DNA of 12,489 nucleotides from Candidatus Altarchaeota archaeon (lineage in GTDB: Archaea; Altiarchaeota; Altiarchaeia; IMC4; QMZM01): contig JAHIKS010000148.1 in assembly GCA_018897475.1 (NCBI GenBank), positions 1 to 12,489 on the forward strand, read 5' to 3'. Below are positions 6,666 to 12,489 of this stretch, piece after piece (positions within the stretch are counted from its first letter, which is position 1; each line of letters begins with the position of its first letter). Position numbers and translations under genes: made by a program. The notes beneath the pieces are model-generated. The model saw only the letters and a program-made list of their open reading frames with translations, was not told the origin of the DNA and ran no database searches.

Positions 6666-7532
6666 CTATATCTCAGTGTCGTTGAGGGCGGTGACCGTAG
6701 CCCCTGCGTTAACCAACCTCAGAATCTGGTCTCTGGACACCACATCGGGGTCATATATGACGTAGCTGACCTCCTGCCCGTAGGATAGACTCCTGGACTT
6801 GATGCCTTCCTGTTCCCTAACCAGCTTATTGACTGTTGGAACGCACGTTGGGCATATCCAGGCAACATGCATGTCAAGCTTACGATAGCCAATGCCCCGG
6901 AATTTATCAAGATATGGATTGTCTGACAGGATTGTGGTTGTTGTGGTTGTGGAAATGCCCCACGACGTTTGCGTCACTTTGGAAGAGTTAATTGAAGAGA
7001 CATCAAAGTACGCCAAATCTATAAAGACATGCAAATCAGAGCAGCTGTCAAAATCCTTCAACTTCTTAGTCAGGCCGCATTTTTCTGAAAGCCTGTAGAG
7101 CCCCTCGACAGAACTTCCTCCCTTGATGCTTGATCCCCCCCTGACCAGGACCCTGTCAAATTCTGTTAATTCACCGCCATCGCATGAGAAATAAAACATG
7201 GGCTCTGGTTCAGGCCACCAGGTACCATTTACATTACTGCCTGAAACATTAACCAGGATGTTATTCATCCTTCCTATAACAGTGTTTTTGCAGTCTTCAA
7301 CATAAAATACATCAACCTCCACGTATCTGGGCAGAGTGCTAGTGGTACTTGACGTTGTCGTAGTGGTCGTGGGAGATACTGTAGAATCGAGTGGGGAGGA
7401 CATATCTGCAGGCAAAGTAGTACTTGGGATGGTGTTGTCCATGGGCTCAGCAACATCGCTAATGCCCGTATACATGGCGTACGCTGCCACAACCAATACA
7501 ATAGCCAAAAAGAAAACAAACAATCTATCCAT
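6666..7532 (-). CDS. Membrane-anchored exported protein with C-terminal heavy-metal-associated (MerP-like) domain
   Basis: 288 residues. A hydrophobic N-terminal segment (4-22) anchors or exports the protein and is followed by a Pro/Thr/Ser linker (about 35-68). A middle domain (70-185) with cysteines C81, C117, C152 and C164 is one I do not recognise. A second Thr run (195-200) leads to a heavy-metal-associated fold (about 217-280) with metal-binding CPTC (C227, C230) and the family pattern VPTVNKLVRE...V..YDPD.VS.DQI. The domain should lie outside the cytoplasmic membrane and hand metal to the MerT-like protein encoded two bases downstream. The ATG at 7532 is chosen because it directly precedes the hydrophobic segment, with a TATA-like GTTTTTAAC (7557-7565, minus strand) about 29 bases upstream. 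Mercury, copper or another soft metal could be the ligand. Confidence 0.75.
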   Translation of the reverse strand: MDRLFVFFLAIVLVVAAYAMYTGISDVAEPMDNTIPSTTLPADMSSPLDSTVSPTTTTTTSSTTSTLPRYVEVDVFYVEDCKNTVIGRMNNILVNVSGSNVNGTWWPEPEPMFYFSCDGGELTEFDRVLVRGGSSIKGGSSVEGLYRLSEKCGLTKKLKDFDSCSDLHVFIDLAYFDVSSINSSKVTQTSWGISTTTTTTILSDNPYLDKFRGIGYRKLDMHVAWICPTCVPTVNKLVREQEGIKSRSLSYGQEVSYVIYDPDVVSRDQILRLVNAGATVTALNDTEI

Positions 7533-7566
7533 ACTTAAAAACTTATGCAGCCCATCGTTAAAAACA
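7533..7566 (-). promoter_or_regulatory. Probable promoter of the metal-transport operon
   Basis: On the minus strand GTTTTTAAC (7557-7565) is centred about 29 bases before the ATG of the MerP-like gene, and no ribosome-binding site is present. A leaderless or nearly leaderless transcript is inferred. Confidence 0.35.
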
Positions 7567-7577
7567 TGATAGTATCC

Positions 7578-7604
7578 AAAAAGAAACCTGTTATTCAGGC
7601 GTTT
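7578..7604 (-). terminator. Hairpin plus T tract after the small membrane-protein gene
   Basis: On the minus strand, AAAC(GC)CTG pairs with CAGGTTT across a five-base loop (7584-7604), giving seven pairs with a two-base bulge. A CTTTTT tract (7578-7583) follows. It begins 14 bases after the stop of the small membrane-protein gene and could separate it from the metal-transport operon on the same strand. Confidence 0.4.
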
Positions 7605-7617
7605 CTGGCGGGGGCAT

Positions 7618-7893
7618 TTATCTGCTCTCTTCCTCCTTTATTCCAAAGATAAGCAGCTTGATTATAAAGAACAAGAGGATTGTGCCGATGAGCGTGAACA
7701 GGACATAGGGCTGATACGTCTTGAATATAAACCTTAGCGGGAAGATTGGCCAGCTATAAAAACTGCGGTGTATGTCGAACAGGAAAACTATAGTAAACGA
7801 AATAAATGCGGAGATAAATAGGAATATGGCATCGGCAATGAGTTCCTCCCTTGTAATTGCAGATTTTCTGACCCTTCTCAAACGCTTCATCAT
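7618..7893 (-). CDS. Small two-helix membrane protein, function unknown
   Basis: 91 residues (90 if the second of two adjacent ATGs, at 7890, is used). The N-terminus is basic (KRLRRVRK), then come two hydrophobic helices at about 21-39 and 62-84, a short loop with aromatic residues between them, and a charged KEEESR tail. I do not recognise a family. The reading frame remains open upstream to 8283, but that part runs antisense through pelota and has no membrane or family features, so the short form is chosen. An AGGT precedes the ATG pair, and a TATA-like element at 7914-7922 lies about 25 bases upstream. It is divergent from pelota with 57 bases between the starts. Confidence 0.62.
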   Translation of the reverse strand: MMKRLRRVRKSAITREELIADAIFLFISAFISFTIVFLFDIHRSFYSWPIFPLRFIFKTYQPYVLFTLIGTILLFFIIKLLIFGIKEEESR

Positions 7894-7950
7894 AAACCTA
7901 TTTGAAGAAGAACAAATATATCCGTATATTCTCATATTAACTAACCTGGG
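7894..7950. promoter_or_regulatory. Divergent promoter region of the small membrane protein and pelota
   Basis: The symmetric AT tract AAATATAT (about 7914-7921) reads as a TATA box on both strands. On the plus strand it would start RNA near 7944, a few bases before the pelota ATG. On the minus strand it would start RNA near 7893, at the ATG of the small membrane protein. A second minus-strand candidate lies at 7924-7930. Start sites are inferred from spacing only. Confidence 0.45.
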
Positions 7951-9015
7951 ATGAAAATCTTCTACACCGACAGGAAGACCGGCATAGTAAAGCTCAAGGT
8001 AGAGAACCTGGACGACCTCTGGTATCTGAGCAGCGTCCTCGCTGCTGGAGACCTCGTTAAAACAAAGACGGACAGGCGCATAAAGGCAAAGGATGACATG
8101 GCGAGGGAAAAGAGCAGCAGGGTCAAGGTAAACATGGGAATCAGGCTGGAGAAGGTGGAATTCAGTTCCATCTCTGACACGCTGAGAATTACCGGCGTGA
8201 TAGAGGAGGGTCCCGAAGACCTTGTCCCGATGGGCTCTCATCACACGTTCAACGTCGTTGAGGGAACCACAATCAAGATACAAAGGGGGGGCTGGTCCAA
8301 ACTGGATTTGAACCGGCTAAGGGACGCAGAAAAGGCCTCCGTCAGACCAAAGCTCCTCATTGCGATAATCGACGAGGGCGATGCGAATTTCGGTCTAGTG
8401 AGGGAATCAAAGATACAGCACTACGACCTCTCCGAGCTGATAGGCGGCAAGTACGAAACAAAGGGGCGGGAGAAGAGAAAGGAGGAGTTCTACCAGCACA
8501 CCTCGAAGTTCATCATTGATACTGAAAAAAGAGAGAAAATCTCCACCATAATCATAGCCGGGGCAGGCTTCGAACCGGAGAATTTCTTCCGGTTCATGAA
8601 GGAGAAGCATCCTGAGCTGAATGACCGGCTTGTGCTGGAGCACATCGGCTCCCATGGAGCCAATGGCATAAACGAGGTTATGAAGCGGGACGCGGTAAAG
8701 AAGATAAGCAGTGACATAAGCTCTGCGAGGGACATAAGGCTCCTTGACAAGCTTCTTGCCGAGATAGGCAGGGACACGGGTCTCGCTGTTTACGGCCTTG
8801 ACGAGGTGGAGCAGGCCGCGAATATCGGCGCAATTGACACGCTGCTGGCGTGCGATAACCTCTTCCTTGAGCACAGGGGGAGGGTAGAACCGATGATAAA
8901 GGCAGTTGAATCAACGAAAGGAAAATTCCATCTAATGAACCATGAGGAAGAGGCAGGAAAGCAGCTACATTCGCTGGGGGGGATCGGGGCGGTTCTCAGG
9001 TTCAAGATGCAATAA
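7951..9015 (+). CDS. pelA: Pelota / Dom34 ribosome-rescue factor
   Basis: 354-residue archaeal pelota. With EF-1A, which replaces Hbs1 in archaea, and the recycling ATPase ABCE1 it releases ribosomes stalled with an empty A site. Three domains are visible: the Sm-like N-terminal domain (about 1-125, starting MKIFYTDRKTGIVKLKVENLDDLWYL in pieces that match the family), the central eRF1-like domain (about 130-255, with PKLLIAIIDEGDANFGLV and IIIAGAGFEPENF) and the L7Ae-like C-terminal domain (about 258-352, with YGLDEVEQAANIGAIDTLL). The central domain has no GGQ, as expected for pelota rather than aRF1. The length is normal. The start has CTGGG shortly upstream. It ends tail to tail with the hexuloisomerase gene, three bases apart. 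Confidence 0.98.
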   Translation: MKIFYTDRKTGIVKLKVENLDDLWYLSSVLAAGDLVKTKTDRRIKAKDDMAREKSSRVKVNMGIRLEKVEFSSISDTLRITGVIEEGPEDLVPMGSHHTFNVVEGTTIKIQRGGWSKLDLNRLRDAEKASVRPKLLIAIIDEGDANFGLVRESKIQHYDLSELIGGKYETKGREKRKEEFYQHTSKFIIDTEKREKISTIIIAGAGFEPENFFRFMKEKHPELNDRLVLEHIGSHGANGINEVMKRDAVKKISSDISSARDIRLLDKLLAEIGRDTGLAVYGLDEVEQAANIGAIDTLLACDNLFLEHRGRVEPMIKAVESTKGKFHLMNHEEEAGKQLHSLGGIGAVLRFKMQ

Positions 9016-9018
9016 AAT

Positions 9019-9603
9019 TTACTCCAGTGTCGCGTGCCTACTCTTCATTTCATGTTCATCCTTCTCGAGGTCACTCATCAGCTTTGCAATTATGCCGTCG
9101 AAGAATATCATGACGGTGTCCTCGAAAAGGGTTCCGAGAGGAGTAAGGGTAGAATGCGTACCTATGATCTGGTGCTTCAGGTGGTCCTTCTCCACGTCTA
9201 TTTTTGTTCTCCCCTTTATCGCGACCCTCATGTCAGCAATCCTGCCGAGCCTTGAGCGGGGGTATGACGTGACGGCAAGAACCTTCGAGCCGACACCCTT
9301 TGCGATCTTTGCTGCTGAAACGATGGATTTCGTCTCTCCTGAGCCGGAGACGGCTATTAGCAGGTCTTTGTCCGTCATTGCAGGGGTTACGGATTCGCCG
9401 ATAACATAGGCAGTCAGGCCAAGCTGCACGAGCCTCATGGCAAACGCCCTTGAAGCCATTCCCGACCTTCCCGCACCCATCATGAAAATCCTATCAGCGC
9501 TCTCAATGGCCTCTATCATGGCGGCTATCTGCTTCTCATTAAGCCCCTCTACTATCTCCTCAACGTGCTTCACAACCTCGAGCATCGCTTTTTTGACAGG
9601 CAT
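9019..9603 (-). CDS. hxlB: 6-phospho-3-hexuloisomerase
   Basis: 194-residue sugar isomerase of the SIS-domain family. It converts D-arabino-hex-3-ulose 6-phosphate to fructose 6-phosphate. In archaea the ribulose-monophosphate pathway runs mainly in reverse to make ribulose 5-phosphate for nucleotide synthesis, or fixes formaldehyde. Visible signatures are GAGRSG (43-48), SGSGET (86-91) and PLGTLFED (155-162), and the length matches the family. The ATG at 9603 fits homologues. On the minus strand, an AT-rich box at 9625-9635 is about 27 bases upstream, so a leaderless mRNA is likely. The partner hexulose-6-phosphate synthase (hxlA) is not in the window. Confidence 0.94.
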   Translation of the reverse strand: MPVKKAMLEVVKHVEEIVEGLNEKQIAAMIEAIESADRIFMMGAGRSGMASRAFAMRLVQLGLTAYVIGESVTPAMTDKDLLIAVSGSGETKSIVSAAKIAKGVGSKVLAVTSYPRSRLGRIADMRVAIKGRTKIDVEKDHLKHQIIGTHSTLTPLGTLFEDTVMIFFDGIIAKLMSDLEKDEHEMKSRHATLE

Positions 9604-9639
9604 ATTATCTATTGTGTTTTACTCTAATATAATTAAAGG
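9604..9639. promoter_or_regulatory. Short divergent promoter region, hexuloisomerase and BrkB-family gene
   Basis: Only 36 bases separate the two start codons. The AT-rich TAATATAATTA (9625-9635) is well placed as a TATA box for the minus-strand isomerase. For the plus-strand gene, AAAGG (9635-9639) touches the ATG directly, too close for a normal ribosome-binding site, and the T-rich tract near 9614-9621 is a weak TATA candidate. Promoters may overlap and compete. Confidence 0.4.
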
Positions 9640-10443
9640 ATGAAATTATTGGAATTTGTGAAACGGATATATGAAAAATTCAACAGGCACGACTGTTTCG
9701 GCCTATCTGCTGAGATATCATATCAGAGCCTGTTCTCTATGTTTCCATTCATCCTCCTTCTAGTTTCCATTGCCGGTCTTCTGTCTAAATACTCCGGTAT
9801 CCAGGCCCAATTTTTTACCCTCATCTATGACTTTGCACCCCCCATGGCAGTAGATTTCATAAACGGTGCAATTGTGGACGTAGTCAGCTCCAATTCGCTG
9901 GGAGTATTCAGCCTGAGCTTACTGGTTACCCTATGGGCTGGCTCGACAGTAATGGACTCTACGATAAAGGCACTCGACAGGATTTATGAGGTGGAGGAGA
10001 GCAGGTCATTCCTCAGGAGGAAGATATTCTCAATGCTTCTGCTCATCGTTGCTGTTTTTCTGTTTATACTATCCACACTCTTCGTTTTCATCGGGGATAC
10101 GATTCTCGAATGGGCGGGCGGAGGTAATCTGCCCTTGGAGATGCTCCAGGTGGCCGGAACGTTCATTCTTGTGACCTTGAATATACTACTCCTGAACAGG
10201 TTCGCCCCGAACATAAACCGGCCCTTGCACAGGCTTTTACCTGGAGCAGCATTCTTCTCCTTTGTATGGATTCTTGCAACCTATATCTTTAGGTTCTATG
10301 TGAGAAATTTTGGAAGATACAGCGTAATCTACGGCTCCATAGGGGGAATAATAGTTCTACTCACATGGGTTTACATCACAGCGATTCTCCTTTTGCTCGG
10401 GGCCCTTATAAACTCCGTCATTATCAAATCGAAAGGCGAATAA
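9640..10443 (+). CDS. YihY/BrkB-family integral membrane protein
   Basis: 267-residue polytopic membrane protein of the YihY/virulence factor BrkB family (once misnamed ribonuclease BN). Family features are the N-terminal FSAEISYQ-type motif (here LSAEISYQSLFSMFPFILLL in part, about 22-41), the LWAGSTVMDSTIKALDRIYEVEE segment (about 98-120) and the C-terminal YGSIGGIIVLLTWVYI helix (about 230-246). About six transmembrane helices are expected. The molecular function is not settled for the family; a role in transport or envelope physiology is often proposed. The ATG at 9640 is supported because the first helix-containing domain then begins at the usual distance. The gene is followed after 41 bases by the acetyl-CoA synthetase gene on the same strand. 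Confidence 0.92.
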   Translation: MKLLEFVKRIYEKFNRHDCFGLSAEISYQSLFSMFPFILLLVSIAGLLSKYSGIQAQFFTLIYDFAPPMAVDFINGAIVDVVSSNSLGVFSLSLLVTLWAGSTVMDSTIKALDRIYEVEESRSFLRRKIFSMLLLIVAVFLFILSTLFVFIGDTILEWAGGGNLPLEMLQVAGTFILVTLNILLLNRFAPNINRPLHRLLPGAAFFSFVWILATYIFRFYVRNFGRYSVIYGSIGGIIVLLTWVYITAILLLLGALINSVIIKSKGE

Positions 10444-10455
10444 CTCAACAACTCA

Positions 10456-10484
10456 ATTTTTTAACTTCTGCGGGAAATACACTA
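10456..10484 (+). promoter_or_regulatory. Probable promoter of the acetyl-CoA synthetase-like gene
   Basis: TTTTTTAA (10457-10464) is centred about 25 bases before the ATG at 10485, and no ribosome-binding site is present. This suggests a separate leaderless transcript rather than only read-through from the upstream membrane-protein gene. Confidence 0.4.
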
Positions 10485-12224
10485 ATGATAAAAATGCAGT
10501 CTTCTAAACTCGTTCATAAGAAAAAACTAAAAAAGGAGCCCAACTTTGGGGACTATGATGGCACAGTAAAGGATTTCCGATGGAAGGACATGGAGAAGGA
10601 AATTGAATTCTTCAAGGGAAGAAAGATTAATGTCGCGCATAACGCGATTGACAGGCACGCAAACGGGTGGAGAAAGAACAAGGTAGCACTCTACTGGGAG
10701 GGGGCCGAGGGGCAGGAGGAGAAATACACGTTCCAGGACCTTAAGAATCTGTCCAATAAATTCGCCAACGTCCTGAAGAAGATGGGCGTTAGGAAAGGCG
10801 ACAGAGTTTTCCTGTTCCTGCCGAGGATTCCGGAGCTGTATATATGCTTTCTGGGCATTGTGAAGACGGGAGCTATCGCCGGCACGATGTTTTCTGCCTT
10901 TGGACCGCAGGGAATCAAGGACCGGCTGGAGAATTCCGGGGCGAAATTCCTTATAACTAATTCTGAGCTGAAGCACAGGGCCTACCAGATTGAGAAAGAG
11001 TTGCCCGACCTCGAGAAGATTATTCTTGTAGGAGACAAGAACTTCCATCACAATGAGGTATGCTATGAGAAGGAGATGGAAAAGGCGAGCAGGAATTTCA
11101 AAACGAGGGAGATGGACCCCGAAGACCATGCCTTCATGCTCTATACGTCAGGTACGACTGGAAAGCCCAAGGGCGTGATGCATGCCCATTACTCTATACT
11201 CCAGGAGCATATAACCGCAAAATGGGTTCTTGATCTGCATGATGATGATGTCTACTGGTGCACCGCAGACCCGGGCTGGGTCACGGGAGTCGCCTATGAA
11301 ATCCTTGGCTCCTGGTCCTGTGGTGTTTCCCAGGTTGTCTATGAAGGAAGATTCAATCCAGAGAAGTGGTATTCATTGATTGAGAAATATAAGGTCAGCA
11401 TCTGGTATACGGCTCCAACTGCCATAAGGATGCTGATGAAGGCCGGCAACAGGCTCCCGAAAAAATACGACCTCTCAACCCTGAGGCATTTATGTTCAGT
11501 TGGCGAACCCCTAAACCCAGAGCCGATACGCTGGAGTCTAAAGGTGTTCGGGCTTCCGTTCCACGACAACTGGTGGCAGACCGAGGGCGGCGGAATTCTC
11601 ATTGCAAATTATCCCTGTATGCCCATCAAGGCTGGCTCCATGGGCAAGCCTTTTCCCGGAGTTAGCGCGGCCATAATCGATAACCAGGGGAAGGAGCTTC
11701 CGCCCGGAACCGAGGGAGACCTGGCCCTGAAGCCCGGGTGGCCATCAATGATGAGGGAGATATGGAGGAATCCCAAGAAGTATAAGTCATATTTCAGGAA
11801 GAAGTGGTACATCTCGGGAGACAAGGCATTTATGGATAAAGACGGTTATTTCTGGTTTATCGGGAGAGCCGATGACGTCATCAAGACGGCGGGGGAGAGG
11901 GTTGGGCCCTTCGAGGTAGAATCAGCTCTTGTGGAGCATCCCGCAATAGTGGAAGCCGGAGTGATAGGGAAGCCCGACCCCATGAGAGGGGAAATCATAA
12001 AGGCATTTGTAGTCCTAAGGGAGAGGTACAAGCCCACGGAAAAGCTGATGAAGGACGTCCAGAAGTTCGTCAAGACCAGGCTTGCAGGCCACGCATATCC
12101 GAGGGAGATAGAGTTCAGGAAGTCCTTGCCGAAGACAAGGAGCGGGAAGATAATGAGAAGGCTGCTGAAGGCACAGGAGTTGGGCCTTCCCTTGGGAGAC
12201 ACTTCAACGCTTGAGAAATACTGA
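10485..12224 (+). CDS. acsA: AMP-forming acetyl-CoA synthetase-like acyl-CoA ligase
   Basis: 579-residue cytoplasmic ANL-superfamily enzyme that activates acetate (or a similar short acid) with ATP and CoA to acyl-CoA, AMP and pyrophosphate. Motifs: P-loop TSGTTGKPKG (221-230), WVTG (265-268), SVGEP (338-342), WWQTE (363-367), YISGD (442-446), hinge GRADDVIK (460-467) and PKTRSGKIMRR (549-559) with catalytic lysine K555, the usual acetylation target. The tryptophan of WWQTE and the V/T of WVTG match the small acetate pocket of classical Acs. It is shorter than bacterial Acs (about 650) and closer to the AcsA type (about 570). The open frame reaches 10365 inside the upstream gene, but that extension is unlike the family and the TATA-like box favours 10485; ATG at 10494 is an alternative. 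Propionate or other acids cannot be excluded. Confidence 0.9.
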   Translation: MIKMQSSKLVHKKKLKKEPNFGDYDGTVKDFRWKDMEKEIEFFKGRKINVAHNAIDRHANGWRKNKVALYWEGAEGQEEKYTFQDLKNLSNKFANVLKKMGVRKGDRVFLFLPRIPELYICFLGIVKTGAIAGTMFSAFGPQGIKDRLENSGAKFLITNSELKHRAYQIEKELPDLEKIILVGDKNFHHNEVCYEKEMEKASRNFKTREMDPEDHAFMLYTSGTTGKPKGVMHAHYSILQEHITAKWVLDLHDDDVYWCTADPGWVTGVAYEILGSWSCGVSQVVYEGRFNPEKWYSLIEKYKVSIWYTAPTAIRMLMKAGNRLPKKYDLSTLRHLCSVGEPLNPEPIRWSLKVFGLPFHDNWWQTEGGGILIANYPCMPIKAGSMGKPFPGVSAAIIDNQGKELPPGTEGDLALKPGWPSMMREIWRNPKKYKSYFRKKWYISGDKAFMDKDGYFWFIGRADDVIKTAGERVGPFEVESALVEHPAIVEAGVIGKPDPMRGEIIKAFVVLRERYKPTEKLMKDVQKFVKTRLAGHAYPREIEFRKSLPKTRSGKIMRRLLKAQELGLPLGDTSTLEKY

Positions 12225-12408
12225 GCAGAAAAAAGCCCAAGGAGAGTTTATAGCCTTTATCTATTGTTGATTTTGGTTTACCTAAAATCAAACATCTTTA
12301 TAAAAAAATTGTCTGCCGCCGGTAGTACAATTGTTTAACATGAAAAAATTGTATCTATTTAGCTGATTTTTCTTGATTTTTTCTCTGAGTCAGTTCCTGT
12401 CCACAAAA
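12225..12408. other. Noncoding stretch with inverted and direct repeats
   Basis: No convincing protein gene is present. An inverted repeat with arms TTGATTTTGG (12267-12276) and CC-T-AAAATCAA (12281-12291, one bulged T) and a TTTA loop lies 42 bases after the acs stop. AAAAAATTGT occurs twice (12303-12312 and 12343-12352), with the palindrome ACAATTGT (12327-12334) between. A TATA-like CTTTATAAAA lies near 12296-12305. T tracts at 12367-12384 could end transcripts. The region may hold the acs terminator and a small RNA or regulatory sites, but no known RNA family is recognised. Confidence 0.4.
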
Positions 12409-12450
12409 ACGAAAGCTTTTTATACTCTTAGTATATAATAGTATATACTA
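12409..12450 (+). promoter_or_regulatory. Archaeal promoter with palindromic operator at the right edge
   Basis: CGAAAGC (12410-12416, good BRE match) runs into the TATA box TTTTTATA (12417-12424), centred about 29 bases before the ATG at 12450. Between box and ATG is a perfect inverted repeat TAGTATATA (12429-12437), ATAG spacer, TATATACTA (12442-12450). It spans the expected start of transcription and touches the start codon, so it looks like a repressor site, possibly for autoregulation. Confidence 0.6.
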
Positions 12451-12489
12451 TGAGAAAAATAAATCTGAAGAGAGGGAACCTCACATTGA
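12450..12489 (+). CDS. Start of a gene leaving the window (first 13 codons)
   Basis: ATG at 12450 opens a frame MRKINLKRGNLTL that continues past the window end. It is called because it follows a strong BRE/TATA promoter at the right distance for a leaderless mRNA. The N-terminus is basic. Too little is visible to name a family; the palindrome over the start site would fit a small self-regulating DNA-binding protein, but that is only a guess. Confidence 0.45.
   Translation, partial: MRKINLKRGNLTL

Noticed and set aside
7894..8283. Upstream part of a 221-codon minus-strand open frame ending at 7618
   Set aside because: This part lies antisense to the start of pelota, a certain gene, and its translation has no recognisable features. 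Only the last 90 or so codons, with two membrane helices, are kept.
8407..8874. 155-codon minus-strand open frame inside pelota
   Set aside because: Antisense shadow of conserved pelota codons.
7951..9015. Reading the pelota gene as peptide release factor aRF1
   Set aside because: The central domain has no GGQ, the N-terminal domain is of the pelota type, and the length of 354 residues fits pelota.
10365..10484. N-terminal extension of the acetyl-CoA synthetase frame
   Set aside because: It overlaps the end of the BrkB-family gene, does not resemble the family N-terminus, and a TATA-like box places the start at 10485.
10527..11129. 200-codon minus-strand open frame inside acs
   Set aside because: It is fully antisense to a conserved enzyme and its translation shows no domain or membrane pattern.
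12340..12366. Eight-codon open frame MKKLYLFS
   Set aside because: Too short and without a ribosome-binding site; the ATG falls inside a repeat-rich noncoding region.
1..12489. CRISPR array, insertion sequence or transposase
   Set aside because: No regularly spaced repeats of CRISPR type and no transposase-like protein were seen on either strand.

Overview
The window is chromosomal DNA from an archaeon. It carries archaeal elongation factor 1A with ribosomal protein uS10, a pelota (Dom34) gene, a 6-phospho-3-hexuloisomerase and a tRNA-Glu without an encoded CCA end. Many genes start without a Shine-Dalgarno sequence, with an AT-rich TATA-like box about 25-29 bases upstream of the ATG, which suggests leaderless mRNAs. 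Threonine-rich linkers in two exported proteins are common in euryarchaeal and DPANN surface proteins, but the sequence alone does not let me place the organism further.

Layout. 1-3482 (+): a large exported multidomain protein, possibly cut by the window edge. 3614-5195 (+): the tuf (EF-1A)-rps10 pair. 5244-5318 (+): tRNA-Glu(UUC). 5438-6286 (+): a ferredoxin-like protein with its own AT-rich, palindromic promoter. 7532-6310 (-): a two-gene operon for a membrane-anchored, exported protein with a C-terminal heavy-metal-associated (MerP-like) domain and a MerT-like membrane protein. 7893-7618 (-): a small two-helix membrane protein, divergent from pelota at 7951-9015 (+). 9603-9019 (-): 6-phospho-3-hexuloisomerase, divergent from a YihY/BrkB-family membrane protein at 9640-10443 (+). 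10485-12224 (+): an AMP-forming acetyl-CoA synthetase-like enzyme. 12225-12449: noncoding DNA with repeats, leading to a well-formed archaeal promoter and the first codons of a gene that leaves the window.

How the genes fit together. tuf, rps10, tRNA-Glu and pelota form a translation and ribosome-rescue core. The ferredoxin and the metal-transport pair look like accessory genes lying between core genes. The ferredoxin gene is bracketed by the tRNA-Glu locus and a 27-base scar that joins a copy of the tRNA upstream flank to a copy of the tRNA 3' end, so this segment may have arrived or been duplicated at the tRNA. The MerP-like/MerT-like pair suggests uptake or handling of a soft metal ion; no mercuric reductase or regulator is visible here. 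The hexuloisomerase and acetyl-CoA synthetase indicate ribulose-monophosphate sugar metabolism and acetate activation.
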